Shown piece by piece: positions 1-10,297 of a stretch of 64,000 nt of DNA. This DNA is from Candidatus Bandiella numerosa (GTDB lineage Bacteria > Pseudomonadota > Alphaproteobacteria > Rickettsiales > Midichloriaceae): contig NZ_CP104164.1 in NCBI RefSeq assembly GCF_029981845.1, forward strand, positions 682,001 to 746,000. Direction: 5' to 3'. Numbering within the stretch: the first letter of the stretch is position 1; each line of letters begins with the position of its first letter. The notes under the pieces were generated by a model. That model saw nothing but the letters and a program-made list of their open reading frames with translations. It did no database searches and was not told the origin of the DNA. The translations under genes and the position numbers were made by a program.

Positions 1-51
1 CTCTGATTAAGCGCTGACTTATTGATTTTGAGCACCCGTTAAGTTTTTTTA

Positions 52-1119
52 TTAAGGGGTTAAATTTCTCTCTTGAAATAATATAGCAGAGCCTTCATGA
101 TACGGAATTTGATTTTTGTTATCTGCAATTGCTTGCAAAGAAGGTAAGTTAAATACAGGGTGAATTTTTTTAAGAGTGTTGATGTTATTAACTATTAATT
201 TTGCTAAGTTATAGATCGTTAGTTTATCAGTATTGCTTGAAGAAATAAGTAAAGTAGGGCTACCAAAAGTTTGAGTACCAATCGGACTTCCTAGATATGT
301 CCCACCAGGAATTACCTGTTTAATTATGAAGTCATTAGATGAAGATATATCATTTATTAATTTATCATCAATAGGCACTAATTTTACCTCACAAAAATTA
401 GCAATATCATTGACGTACATATTAGGGATTACACCGTAAATAAATGTTGCATTTACTCTGCCTGAGCATAATGCATTAGTTTTATCTTGGTAATCTATAT
501 ATTCAATTCCACTTAAATCCTGATATGTCCATTTTTTTTGCTTCAATATTTTTTGTAAAAAAACATATGTAGCGGAATATTTACCACCAACATCAATAAT
601 GGTGTTTTTAATGTCATCAATACTTTTGATTTTAGAATTCTTTTTGATTAAAACATTTAAAACTTCAGCATTTAATGCCATAACAAATCTGTAATTTTTG
701 GCTAAGCTGTCTTTATCTTTGTTATTTTGAATTTCGTCAAATACAAGGCTAGCTGGGGCAATTGCAAAATCAACATCACCTTTATTTAATTTATCAATGC
801 TTTGTAAGCTTCCTAAAGTTGATTTAATTACGCAGTTAAAGCCTGTGATATGTTGATTGTAGTTTACTAAACTACAAATTACCTGTCCTATGCTATTATT
901 TGAATGACTTGTAGCAATTGTTATTGTTTTTGGGTTAAAAAATTCCTTCTTTTTAACTTTTTTATCGGTAGTAATTTTTACCTGACTAGTATCGTCTTTG
1001 GAATTTAAATTTTTATCTTCAAAAGGATTTTGGGGCTTTTCAATTGCAAAAACTGTATCTGTATTGATAAGCATAATGCACAGTAAGATGAAAAGCGGTT
1101 TAATTTCGATCTTAATCAT
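52..1119 (-). CDS. TAXI-family TRAP transporter solute-binding protein
   Basis: Periplasmic binding protein of the TAXI type, the component that captures an organic-acid or amino-acid ligand for a TRAP (ion-gradient driven) importer. The 355-residue product starts with a signal peptide (hydrophobic about 8-20, likely cleavage after VFA near residue 25), then a charged linker, then the TAXI fold from about residue 66 (ITIATSHSNNSIGQV) with the family's pattern of repeated small-residue segments (GDVDFAIAPAS; VPGGTYLGSP-like PGGTYLGSPIG). ATG start. No TRAP membrane subunit lies in the window, so the permease is either elsewhere or the protein works alone. Assignment from sequence pattern; the ligand cannot be told. 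Confidence 0.85.
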   Translation of the reverse strand: MIKIEIKPLFILLCIMLINTDTVFAIEKPQNPFEDKNLNSKDDTSQVKITTDKKVKKKEFFNPKTITIATSHSNNSIGQVICSLVNYNQHITGFNCVIKSTLGSLQSIDKLNKGDVDFAIAPASLVFDEIQNNKDKDSLAKNYRFVMALNAEVLNVLIKKNSKIKSIDDIKNTIIDVGGKYSATYVFLQKILKQKKWTYQDLSGIEYIDYQDKTNALCSGRVNATFIYGVIPNMYVNDIANFCEVKLVPIDDKLINDISSSNDFIIKQVIPGGTYLGSPIGTQTFGSPTLLISSSNTDKLTIYNLAKLIVNNINTLKKIHPVFNLPSLQAIADNKNQIPYHEGSAILFQERNLTP

Positions 1120-1174
1120 CAGATAAATGTTAAATTGCTTAAGGAATATTGCACGATTTTAAATTTTAAATCAA

Positions 1175-1789
1175 CTACAATATTTTTTCCTTGATAATTT
1201 TGATTATTTGGGCATTTACATCTGCTATTTTTTTATTACCGTCAATGATGAATACTCTATCATTGTTTTCGTGTGCAATTTTTAAGTATCCAGATCGGAT
1301 TATTTTGTAAAAATCTTTTGGTTTTGTGTCATAAATATTATTATTAACTCTTTTTGTGCACATTCTCTTTTCAATTTCATCTTCAGGAATATCGATTAAA
1401 AAAGTTAAATCTGGTTCAAATGCACCTATAATTAGTTCCTTAATAGTTTTTAAAATATTAGCATCTAGACCTTTGTAATAACCTTGGTAGCATATGGATG
1501 AATCGTAAAATCTGTCCGATAAAACATAATATCCCTGTTGAAGTTTTTTCTTTATTAAGTTGTCAACGTGGTCCTTTCTAGCGGCAGAGACTAATAGATA
1601 TTCAGTCAGTGGGTCTTTAATTTCTTTGAATGACAATATTAGTTCTCTGATTTTTTCTGCGAGCTCTGTTCCACCTGGCTCCCTAGTTAAAAACACCTTG
1701 TGATTATTTATTTTAAAATGTTCTTTGAGTAGTTGTATTTGTGTTGATTTTCCACAGAAGTCACATCCTTCAAATGTTATGAATTTCAT
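1175..1789 (-). CDS. tmk: Thymidylate kinase
   Basis: Phosphorylates dTMP to dTDP with ATP for DNA precursor supply, in the cytoplasm. The 204-residue length is typical. The P-loop is at residues 8-16 (GCDFCGKST; the family usually has GxDGxGKST, so Phe replaces one Gly), the dTMP-binding REPGGTELAEKIR follows near 37-49, and the DRFYDSS element near 91-97. The lid segment is short and lysine/arginine poor, MCTKRVNN. It lies downstream of nothing on the same strand except the TAXI gene 55 bp further on, so the two may be co-transcribed, divergent from virB3. ATG start. Confidence 0.93.
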   Translation of the reverse strand: MKFITFEGCDFCGKSTQIQLLKEHFKINNHKVFLTREPGGTELAEKIRELILSFKEIKDPLTEYLLVSAARKDHVDNLIKKKLQQGYYVLSDRFYDSSICYQGYYKGLDANILKTIKELIIGAFEPDLTFLIDIPEDEIEKRMCTKRVNNNIYDTKPKDFYKIIRSGYLKIAHENNDRVFIIDGNKKIADVNAQIIKIIKEKIL

Positions 1790-1825
1790 TTCTAAATTAA
1801 AATATTTATTTTTGTAAAATATAAC

Positions 1826-1854
1826 TTGTGCTCAAAGAATCAAGTAGTTACTAT
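1826..1854 (+). promoter_or_regulatory. Putative sigma70 promoter of the virB3-virB4-virB6 operon
   Basis: TTGTGC at 1826-1831 and TACTAT at 1849-1854, separated by 17 bp, 27 bp before the virB3 start and inside the divergent tmk/virB3 spacer. Pattern match by eye only; AT-rich background makes chance matches likely. Confidence 0.4.
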
Positions 1855-1880
1855 AAATTATGTGATTTTTTTGAAGTATT

Positions 1881-2171
1881 ATGCCTGGATCTTTAAATAC
1901 TGACCACCTTTTTGTAGGATTAACGAGACCGCCACTTCTCTTTGGTGTGAGTTATAATTTTTTTATAGTTAATGCGCTTGTCTGTATGTTGATGTATATC
2001 ATGACAGCTAAATTTTTATATTTGGTAATTGCGTTTCCAATCCACGGTATAGGTTATTATATATGCTCAAAGGAACCTTTGTTCATAGAATTATTTAAGG
2101 TAAGGGCTGAAAAATGTTCAAAATGCAAGAATAAGTTTTTCCACGGAGCTAATTCGTATGATCCATTTTAA
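1881..2171 (+). CDS. virB3: Type IV secretion system protein VirB3
   Basis: Small inner-membrane subunit of the VirB type IV secretion channel. The 96-residue protein has the VirB3 layout: a short N-terminus with the family-like LTRPPLLFGV stretch (about residues 14-23), then a double-length hydrophobic segment of about 27-60, then a charged tail. It is directly followed by virB4 (25 bp gap), the order seen in Rickettsiales and many other VirB operons. ATG start. The C-terminal CSKCKNKFF pair of cysteines is noticeable but I attach no function to it. Confidence 0.93.
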   Translation: MPGSLNTDHLFVGLTRPPLLFGVSYNFFIVNALVCMLMYIMTAKFLYLVIAFPIHGIGYYICSKEPLFIELFKVRAEKCSKCKNKFFHGANSYDPF

Positions 2172-2196
2172 TTTTAATATATGTGAATAGAGGGTA

Positions 2197-4614
2197 ATGA
2201 GATTTTTTTCAGCTAAACCAGAGAAAAATAGCTTAATTAATAGGGAGTATCCATTTAGTGGGTTTGTTCCGTATTTGTATCATTTGGATAAAAATGTCGT
2301 TTATACTAAAAAAAATCAGTTAGTTCAGGTCATAAAGCTTGGAGGTTTTTCTTTTGAAACTGCAGACGATGATGATGTTGATATTAAAAAAAATATAAGA
2401 AATTTTCTTTTTAAAGGAATGGCAGATCCTAGTATTAGTCTATATTTTCACATAATTAGGAAAAAACAAGATGTCTATGAAGGTTCACTGGGAAATATAA
2501 ATATGCCAGATGGCTTTGCAAGTTTTTTAGATGATAAATGGATACAAAAGCATAAAAATCAGAAAGGCTTTGTAAATGAATTGTATATAACTGTTTCGTG
2601 TAAAGTTAAAAGAAATTTTAACGTGTCATTCATTAATGATTTTTTTGAAAAGTTCTCTAAGAATCCTAAGAAAAGAACAGAAGATGAATCTATGGTAGAG
2701 GGTTTTGAGCAATTGCAGGAGGCTACTAATAGAATAGTGAATTCACTCAGGCAATATAGTCCAGAGTTACTTGGTATAGTGGAAAGAGGTAATCAAAGCT
2801 ATTCTGAGATAATTGAATTTTTTAGCAATATCGTAAATTGTGGTAGTAATTCAAATTCACTTGTTGGGTTTGGTAGGCTTGATAATTTAGTTAGTAACGA
2901 AAGGCTTTATTTTGGTAAAAAAGCTATAGAAATAAAAGGTATTAATGGTAAATCAAAATTTGCAGGAATGGTAAGTTTGAAGGAGTATAGTCAAAAGACA
3001 TGGGCAGGAATGATGGATAGTTTTTTGCAAATGCCATTTGAATTTGTTGTAACTCAATCTTTTCAGTTTATTAATAGGCAAATAGCAATTGCAAAAATGC
3101 AATTGCAACAAAATAGAATGATTCAGGCTGGTGATAAGGCTATATCGCAAATTGCAGGTATTTCCGAGGCATTAGATATGGCTATGGGAGGTGAAATTGC
3201 ATTTGGAACGCATCACTTGTCTGTTATGTGTATAGCTGATAATTTAAAGGAGCTGGAAAATTCATTATCAATGGCTTCAGTTGAGCTTACAAATACTGGT
3301 GGTGTTGGAGTGAGAGAGCGTGTAAATATGGAGCCTGCTTTCTGGGCACAATTGCCATGTAATGATGATTTTATCGTAAGGTCTTCAACTATTAATACCT
3401 TGAATTTAGCTGCTTTTAATTCTTTTCATAATTATCCAACAGGTAAGAAATTTAATAATCATTGGGGAGATGCTGTTACTGTTATGGATACAACGTCTGG
3501 CACGCCATATTACTTTAATTTTCACTTAAGAGATGTTGGTCACACTACAATAATTGGACCAACAGGTGCAGGTAAGACGGTATTAATGAATTTTTTATGT
3601 GCTCAGGCTCAGAAATACCAGTGCAGATTGTTTTTCTTTGATAAAGATAGAGGTGCTGAAATTTTTTTAAGAGCATTAGGGGGCGAATATACAGTTATTG
3701 ATCCAAGTAAAAAATGTAACTTTAATCCATTAAAATTGGATGATAGAGGGGAAAATAAGACTTTTTTATATGATTGGCTTAAGCAATTAGTTTCTGTAAA
3801 TGGAGAGGCAATTACTGCTCAGGACATTGATTTGCTAAGTCGTGCAGTTGAAGGTAATTTTAAATTGGAAAAGAAGGATAGAAAATTATCTAACATAGCT
3901 GCATTTTTAGGTATGTCTGGCCCAGGAACGCTTGCAGGTAGGTTGGCTATGTGGCATTCTGGAGGTTCGCATGCAAGTATTTTTGATAATGATGATGATG
4001 TGATAGATTTTGGCAAATCTAGTGTATTTGGCTTTGAGATGGCCGAATTATTAAAAGATAAAGCAAGTTTGGGCCCAGTATTATCGTACATATTTCACAG
4101 GATTAATTTATCACTTGATGGAACGCCAAGTATGATAGTATTGGATGAAGCTTGGGCCCTTATAGATAATCCAATTTTTGCACCAAGAATTAAGGATTGG
4201 TTGAAGGTGTTGAGGAAATTAAATACATTTGTTGTTTTTGCTACACAAAGCGTGGAGGATGCTAGTAAAAGTCAAATCAGTGATACTTTGATACAGCAAA
4301 CTGCAACTCAAATATTTTTACCAAATTTAAAAGCGACTGATGTATATAAAAAATCCTTTATGTTAAGTGAAAGAGAATATCAGTTGATTAAAACTACTGA
4401 TCCAGGAACAAGATATTTTTTGATTAAACAGGGTAATGATGCAGTTGTAGCAAAAATTGATTTAAGTGGAATGAATGAAGTGGTAGATATATTATCTGGT
4501 AGAGCAGATACGGTTGTTGTTTTAGATGAGGTGAGAAAAAAATATGGAAATAATCCAAATGTTTGGATTCCTAAATTTTCAGAAAAACTAAAAGAAATTA
4601 GGTCAAAAAAATGA
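2197..4614 (+). CDS. virB4: Type IV secretion ATPase VirB4
   Basis: Cytoplasmic/inner-membrane ATPase that powers assembly of and transport through the VirB channel. The 805-residue protein has the N-terminal VirB4/CagE domain (roughly 1-400) and a C-terminal P-loop ATPase: Walker A GPTGAGKT at about 454-461 and Walker B MIVLDEAWALI at about 647-657, followed by a TQS sensor-like motif. Length is normal for VirB4, and no disruption is seen. GAGGGTAATG gives a purine-rich ribosome site close to the start. Its last codons overlap the next virB6 start by 4 bp (ATGA), so it is translationally coupled to it. Confidence 0.97.
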   Translation: MRFFSAKPEKNSLINREYPFSGFVPYLYHLDKNVVYTKKNQLVQVIKLGGFSFETADDDDVDIKKNIRNFLFKGMADPSISLYFHIIRKKQDVYEGSLGNINMPDGFASFLDDKWIQKHKNQKGFVNELYITVSCKVKRNFNVSFINDFFEKFSKNPKKRTEDESMVEGFEQLQEATNRIVNSLRQYSPELLGIVERGNQSYSEIIEFFSNIVNCGSNSNSLVGFGRLDNLVSNERLYFGKKAIEIKGINGKSKFAGMVSLKEYSQKTWAGMMDSFLQMPFEFVVTQSFQFINRQIAIAKMQLQQNRMIQAGDKAISQIAGISEALDMAMGGEIAFGTHHLSVMCIADNLKELENSLSMASVELTNTGGVGVRERVNMEPAFWAQLPCNDDFIVRSSTINTLNLAAFNSFHNYPTGKKFNNHWGDAVTVMDTTSGTPYYFNFHLRDVGHTTIIGPTGAGKTVLMNFLCAQAQKYQCRLFFFDKDRGAEIFLRALGGEYTVIDPSKKCNFNPLKLDDRGENKTFLYDWLKQLVSVNGEAITAQDIDLLSRAVEGNFKLEKKDRKLSNIAAFLGMSGPGTLAGRLAMWHSGGSHASIFDNDDDVIDFGKSSVFGFEMAELLKDKASLGPVLSYIFHRINLSLDGTPSMIVLDEAWALIDNPIFAPRIKDWLKVLRKLNTFVVFATQSVEDASKSQISDTLIQQTATQIFLPNLKATDVYKKSFMLSEREYQLIKTTDPGTRYFLIKQGNDAVVAKIDLSGMNEVVDILSGRADTVVVLDEVRKKYGNNPNVWIPKFSEKLKEIRSKK

Positions 4615-7238
4615 GATATTTAAGGTTATTTATAATTTTCTTCTTTTTAATTTTTTTAAATAGACAAGAAGCTTATAGTTTTGATTCAATGATAGATTAT
4701 GAAAACAAAACAAGGGATGGTAGCTCATGGTTTTCGCATATTGATAATTGTTTTAGCTCTGGTAAAGCGATATTTCAGCTATCTGTTGGTGATTTTAATA
4801 ACGTCAGCATTCCGCATTATTTGAAAGAAAATAACTCTGTGGATAAATCTTCTAGAGCTGGTTGGTCAGAATTAGCTACTATAGGTAGAGCTATACTCTA
4901 TATGGATGCTTTGTTATCTTTTTCTCCGGCCAGTATATTTGCGTTAATTGCCATAGGTATTGAATATATTATAATGCTTGACGTATGTACTAATGCATAC
5001 ATCATTGCTCCTCATGAATATGCTAATATTGCGCTAGGGTATAAATGCGATCCTACAAAAAGTGATGGTAATGTAAAATTTGTGCAAGGAAGTAATCCTT
5101 TACCACCTCTCACTGCTGTTGATGTGCCATTTTTTTATCATTGTGATCCAAAATATGACCCTGGTACTGGTGACCCTCATACTGATGGTGAATTGGCTTC
5201 AAGTGATCCTGATTATAAGGAGAAACTCGATAATACTTATGGTTATATGCAAGAAGCTTCTCCATATTGTACTAATCAGTATGGTAAATTAGTAGGGCCT
5301 AATGCTAAGGGTATTAGCGGCAACAGTTTTCCAAGTGATGCTCCAACAGATTTGAAAAAATTGTCTAGTGGTCATGCTTTAGTTTATTATACTAACGTTA
5401 TTAGTAGGATAGCTAAGGTATCGCCAGGAGATCTTGGTATAGCTACTGGTGCTGGTGCAATGGCCGGAGGTATGATAGGGGCGGCTATAGTGGATATAAT
5501 TCTAATCGTGGCTAATTTATTTAGAGATCAACATGATTCGTGTACCTTTCAACCAGATGGTGATTTGTATGATATTACTGGGAAGAGTGATGCTAAAGGA
5601 TTTTTTCAATTTATAGGTTATTATAGATTTAACTCTGATATTGGTAAGGTTCAATTATGCGTTGCTGCGCCGTATACGTTATTTCCTGTTAAAATTGGTT
5701 GTACCTATGTTCCTCCGCCAGTGAGTTTAGTGGATGTGCCTAATTTAAATGTTGGAGAGGGTACGAGATGTGAATATTTTAGTAACGGCAGAACGGATTT
5801 AAAAAGTTTGGGATTATATCTAAATAAGGAAGGGGTGCCTGATGATGAGCATGGTAATAAGAAATCAGTTTCAAATTTTTTGATGAGTGAAATGCATATC
5901 ACAAGTACCACAGTTGGTTGTATTTTAGATTTACTTGAGAGAGTATTTATAAATCCTAATTCTGAGTCAGGATTTTTTACAGAAATCCAAAAAAACCTTA
6001 AAAAAATTGTTCTTGCTGCGATAACTTTGTATTTATGTCTTACAGGAATTAAAATAATGAATTCTGGGGGAGCCTTAAAGAGAAGTGATTATTTAATGTT
6101 TGCTATTAAATTGGCGCTGGTTGTTTATTTTACCTTGGGTAACGCGTGGTTTGCCGTGGATGAAAAAGGAAATAAAGTTGGAATTTATTATGGTATAATC
6201 GACGGTTCTCAGCAAATAGCAAGTTATTTTATGGGAGCGCAAAATATGTCAGACCCCTTGGGACATTGCAGATTTCAGTATGAGAGTGAACAATTATTGA
6301 GTCAAAGAAAGATATCAGCTACAGGTGGCATTTCTCCTACTGCAGGTGCTAATGGTGTTGTTGAAATGACGGTATGGGATTTAATTGATTGTAGATTGAT
6401 AAACTATTTAAATATGGGAACCTGTAATTATTCATTTGCTGGACTTATTGCGATATGGTCAATTACTGCGTTAATTTTAGTCAGTGGTATAGGTTTTGTA
6501 TTGTGTATAGCGATGTTTATTTACACATATATGTTACTGAAGATTATTTTTAAATTTACGCACATATTTATCCTTTCAATGTTCTCGATTACCATATTGG
6601 TTGCTGTATCTCCGATTATGATAACTTTTGCACTATTTGATTTTACAAAAGGTATTTATGATACATGGTCTAAGATGCTTTTGGGCTACATTATTTATCC
6701 TGGATTGCATTTTGCTTTCATTGCATTGATGCTTGCAACGTTTGATAATATTTATTTTGGAGATCTGAAAATGGATCCTCAATCACCTAGTATTTTTGTG
6801 CAATGTAAAGATAAAGGTTCGTCAGAAAGTCCTATATGTGCAATTGCGAACAATGTTAGTAATAATAATACTGTAGACAATTCCATGAAAGATATGTGCG
6901 ATATGGATATTGGACATGTAATAAAGGGTTTGTATGAAACGACTGATTTATGGATATTAGGTACATTTACTAAAATGAGCTCTTCTGTGGTAGATGCGCT
7001 ATTTTTAACAATGCTCAAATTAGCATTGATGGCATTTTTATTCTTCATGTTAATGAATACAATTTCTACATTTTTTGCTTATTTAACTGGTGTTGAATCT
7101 GTTGCTGGGCTCGCTAAGGGAGATTTATCGGGAGCATTTAAAAAAGCATTTGGAACAATGGCTAAAAGTCCACTCAAGGCTGTTAAAAAAGCTGTAAGTA
7201 AAGGAGGTAGTGGTGCCAAAAAAGGTGATAGTAAATGA
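4611..7238 (+). CDS. virB6: VirB6-family type IV secretion membrane protein (first of three)
   Basis: Polytopic inner-membrane subunit of the VirB channel. 875 residues, far longer than the roughly 300-residue VirB6 of Agrobacterium, as is usual in Rickettsiales. A signal peptide (1-23) precedes a hydrophobic segment near 97-123 and an N-terminal extracytoplasmic region with spaced cysteines. The VirB6/TrbL core, with at least five membrane segments, lies between about 465 and 830, and the tail ends in a lysine/glycine-rich stretch. It overlaps virB4 by 4 bp. Paralogous to the two genes that follow. The extracytoplasmic region is not recognisable to me as any known domain. Confidence 0.9.
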   Translation: MRYLRLFIIFFFLIFLNRQEAYSFDSMIDYENKTRDGSSWFSHIDNCFSSGKAIFQLSVGDFNNVSIPHYLKENNSVDKSSRAGWSELATIGRAILYMDALLSFSPASIFALIAIGIEYIIMLDVCTNAYIIAPHEYANIALGYKCDPTKSDGNVKFVQGSNPLPPLTAVDVPFFYHCDPKYDPGTGDPHTDGELASSDPDYKEKLDNTYGYMQEASPYCTNQYGKLVGPNAKGISGNSFPSDAPTDLKKLSSGHALVYYTNVISRIAKVSPGDLGIATGAGAMAGGMIGAAIVDIILIVANLFRDQHDSCTFQPDGDLYDITGKSDAKGFFQFIGYYRFNSDIGKVQLCVAAPYTLFPVKIGCTYVPPPVSLVDVPNLNVGEGTRCEYFSNGRTDLKSLGLYLNKEGVPDDEHGNKKSVSNFLMSEMHITSTTVGCILDLLERVFINPNSESGFFTEIQKNLKKIVLAAITLYLCLTGIKIMNSGGALKRSDYLMFAIKLALVVYFTLGNAWFAVDEKGNKVGIYYGIIDGSQQIASYFMGAQNMSDPLGHCRFQYESEQLLSQRKISATGGISPTAGANGVVEMTVWDLIDCRLINYLNMGTCNYSFAGLIAIWSITALILVSGIGFVLCIAMFIYTYMLLKIIFKFTHIFILSMFSITILVAVSPIMITFALFDFTKGIYDTWSKMLLGYIIYPGLHFAFIALMLATFDNIYFGDLKMDPQSPSIFVQCKDKGSSESPICAIANNVSNNNTVDNSMKDMCDMDIGHVIKGLYETTDLWILGTFTKMSSSVVDALFLTMLKLALMAFLFFMLMNTISTFFAYLTGVESVAGLAKGDLSGAFKKAFGTMAKSPLKAVKKAVSKGGSGAKKGDSK

Positions 7239-7297
7239 TAAGCAAGCAACATAATCATTGTATAATGTCAATATGAGGATTTTAAGGAGATGATTAA

Positions 7298-10297
7298 ATG
7301 AAACATATTATAAAGATCATTGTTAATAAATGCTTCTTACTATGTTTAGGATTGTTGTTGGTTTTAACTAACATCTTTTTCGGATTTGCTGAAAGTATAA
7401 ATTTTCAGGATTGCTATATGCCGTGGGACTATGGAGATTCTCAAAAAAGTTATATATATGTCAGACCTCATGGAAGTAGATGTGATAAAATATGTGAAAA
7501 TCAATGTAGAGAATTTGCTCAACCGAGTGAATTTAGTAGTGTTGATTGCCAAAAAAGAAACGGAAATGATTGCCTTGAGTTGTCTAAATCAGGTATACCG
7601 AACAGCTTAACTGGTGCACAATTGAATCAGGATATAATAGATGATTGTGTGGTAAAGTGCAGGAAAGGACAAATATTTTCTAGTCAATATAGGATTAAAG
7701 ATGATAGTGACTCAAATGTTTTTGGGTGGAAATGGTCAGGTAGTCAAATTTCTACACTTACGGCATGCGACACTTCAGGTGAAACTAATGATGAGTCTGT
7801 TGATTTTGCATATTTTCCAATAAATTTTGATGTTAAGCAGGGCGATAAGGTAAAATTCAGCTTAGCTAATTCAGATAGTCCTTATGGAAATACAATTTTT
7901 TTAGGTGGATTTGAAACTAAGAGAATAACCCCTGATTATTGGTATACTAAGCCTGAACAAGAAACTAAGCCAGGAAGCTGGAATGCAAGGGTTTCGCAAT
8001 GGAAGGATACAGGTATTAAATTAAAAGATGGTGATTATTTAAGAGTTGCTTATGGAGGGAAATTTTTTGGTAATTACGTAGGCAAAGATAAAGGCGCTCT
8101 ATTGCCATTCACTTCGGATAAAATGTATAATCCTGATAAATCAGATTTAGATTTAACATTTAATGGTTCTTGTTTTGGCGGTAAAAATTATTTTCCTGGG
8201 GAAGAATTATCAACATGTTATTACGTTTCTGACAATCAGAAGTCTTATTGTATAAATAAAAATAATCAAACCATTGATTGTTCAGGACAAAATAATAATC
8301 AGTGTAGTGGAATATCTAGTGAAGGAATCAAAGAGCAAGATCCTACTTCTTGCTCTTTAAGAGGAACAAGAACTACATTAATTAGAAAAAGCTTAAATAT
8401 AAATGGATGGAGCGCTAGTTATGTTCCTTTAGATAAGTTTGAGTTTCAAGGTTATTTAAATGGATATACCAGCCGAGACGATACTTTTCAAATTAAGTAC
8501 AAGGATGATTATACTGAGGTGACTCAATGCGATAATTCCGGTACGGGACAGGGGGAGTGTACAAAGAAAGATCATTGGCCAAATTGTGGAGTATTCCATG
8601 ATAGTTGTTGTGTTGAATATGAAACTTTGTATTATCAACATTGTAATACATCAGTTAATGGTAAGCCAATTGGGCAACAGGATAAGACAGTTGAAGTTGA
8701 TCAACAAACTTATGATAAGGGTAGTATAATCACAAATAATGTTATTCAAAGAGATTATAGCAATAATTTTGGTGGATATGAGGTTGAGATAAGTAGAAAA
8801 GGTAGTCCATACTCTAATGGCGATGGTCTGCAGTATACTATTGCTGGTGCTGTTGGGGATGGTAAAAATGAAGAAAGAAGGTATGAGCCTTGGGATAAGA
8901 ATTTAAAGTGGAATGATGCTAAAGATTATGTGTACGGAGACAAAAGTGATCAGGAGATTGCAATTGATAAAGATGGAAAGATATATTTTAGGATAAACCC
9001 AGATTTAATAAAGTATGGTAGAGAGTCAACATTAGGTTCGTACGGCGTCATCGTGAACAAAAAAGATACTCCTAGTAATAGTATATCTAATGTTATATCA
9101 GATATTGTGAATCAAGTTACTACTTTTTTCATTGGTGATGATGGTAATAAAATGAACTCTGGTAAAGTTCAGTATATATTTAATAAATTAATTCAGAGCC
9201 CTCTGATAATTAATGGAATTAGAGCTTTATTGGTTTTATATCTAGTATATACAGGAATTAGTTACATGATAGGGTTCGCACAAGTTACCCAAAAAGAAGC
9301 AATGAATAGAACTTTAAAGATAGCTTTTGTCGTCATGATAATTTCGCCAAATAGTTGGACATTTTTTAATACCTATTTATTTAGTACATTATTAAATGGG
9401 AGTATGGAGTTAACTTATGATATTGTGAGGCCATTTACTGATATTCAAAAAATAGACGTTGAAAGTGCGACACATAGTGAATTAGTAAAAGCAGTTTTTG
9501 GGATGTTTGATGAAATTTTTCATCAATTATTTAATAATGCAATATGGACAAAAATATGGGCATTAACATGTACAAACTTAGTTGGAATATTGATAGCAAT
9601 TTTAATGATTATAGCGATTATAAGTTATCTAATATGTGCATTGCGTGTCATTGTTACATATTTGTATTCTATGATAACTTTATGCGTGTTGTTTATATTA
9701 GCGCCAATTTTTATCTCTTTTATGTTATTTGAAAAGACATCTAAATTATTCAGATCGTGGATTAACAATATGATATCAATGGTATTTCAACCACTTTTTG
9801 CGTTTACGGCCCTTGCTATACTTCATCAAATTTTTGTTTTAACATTGCATGCAGCTTTAAGTTTTACGGCTTGCCCAACATGTTTATTATCATTTGACAT
9901 ATTTGGAACATATTTATGTCTGCCATGGAAAAATGCATGGTGGGTTGCTTTATATGGTGCGCATTTTCCATTGGAAGCTTCTATGTCTTCACCAGTTAAT
10001 TTATTACTTCCAGTTTTTGCAGTATTGATTGTTGTACAGGCTATGGATGGAATGGTTAGATTGGCATCTGGCTTTGCAAATAAGATAGCTACAAGTAGTT
10101 TTTATGGATTTGATTTAGAAGCGGTTGCAGTAAGTGCACAGTCCTATGCTGGTGGTATGATTTCTAAAGCGGCTAATACTATGTTAGGCACTGGTGATTA
10201 TGCCCTGAAGGATAGATCTAAAGATAAAGGCGATGACAAAGATAATAAGAAGGGTGATGATAAAAAAGGAAACTCAGATAAAGTTCAGAGGAAATGA
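7298..10297 (+). CDS. virB6: VirB6-family type IV secretion membrane protein (second of three)
   Basis: 999-residue paralogue of the preceding gene. A signal peptide (about 1-31) leads a roughly 580-residue extracytoplasmic part that is rich in cysteine, for example CDKICENQC, CVVKC and a later CVEYETLYYQHC cluster, suggesting several disulfides. The VirB6 core with about five or six membrane spans starts near residue 635 (RALLVLYLVYTGISYMIG) and runs to about 950; the last 35 residues are Lys/Asp/Gly-rich and disordered. AAGGAG sits 8 bp before the ATG, a strong ribosome site. It overlaps the third virB6 by 4 bp. The predicted polytopic core supports the family call; N-terminal function is unknown. 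Confidence 0.9.
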   Translation: MKHIIKIIVNKCFLLCLGLLLVLTNIFFGFAESINFQDCYMPWDYGDSQKSYIYVRPHGSRCDKICENQCREFAQPSEFSSVDCQKRNGNDCLELSKSGIPNSLTGAQLNQDIIDDCVVKCRKGQIFSSQYRIKDDSDSNVFGWKWSGSQISTLTACDTSGETNDESVDFAYFPINFDVKQGDKVKFSLANSDSPYGNTIFLGGFETKRITPDYWYTKPEQETKPGSWNARVSQWKDTGIKLKDGDYLRVAYGGKFFGNYVGKDKGALLPFTSDKMYNPDKSDLDLTFNGSCFGGKNYFPGEELSTCYYVSDNQKSYCINKNNQTIDCSGQNNNQCSGISSEGIKEQDPTSCSLRGTRTTLIRKSLNINGWSASYVPLDKFEFQGYLNGYTSRDDTFQIKYKDDYTEVTQCDNSGTGQGECTKKDHWPNCGVFHDSCCVEYETLYYQHCNTSVNGKPIGQQDKTVEVDQQTYDKGSIITNNVIQRDYSNNFGGYEVEISRKGSPYSNGDGLQYTIAGAVGDGKNEERRYEPWDKNLKWNDAKDYVYGDKSDQEIAIDKDGKIYFRINPDLIKYGRESTLGSYGVIVNKKDTPSNSISNVISDIVNQVTTFFIGDDGNKMNSGKVQYIFNKLIQSPLIINGIRALLVLYLVYTGISYMIGFAQVTQKEAMNRTLKIAFVVMIISPNSWTFFNTYLFSTLLNGSMELTYDIVRPFTDIQKIDVESATHSELVKAVFGMFDEIFHQLFNNAIWTKIWALTCTNLVGILIAILMIIAIISYLICALRVIVTYLYSMITLCVLFILAPIFISFMLFEKTSKLFRSWINNMISMVFQPLFAFTALAILHQIFVLTLHAALSFTACPTCLLSFDIFGTYLCLPWKNAWWVALYGAHFPLEASMSSPVNLLLPVFAVLIVVQAMDGMVRLASGFANKIATSSFYGFDLEAVAVSAQSYAGGMISKAANTMLGTGDYALKDRSKDKGDDKDNKKGDDKKGNSDKVQRK

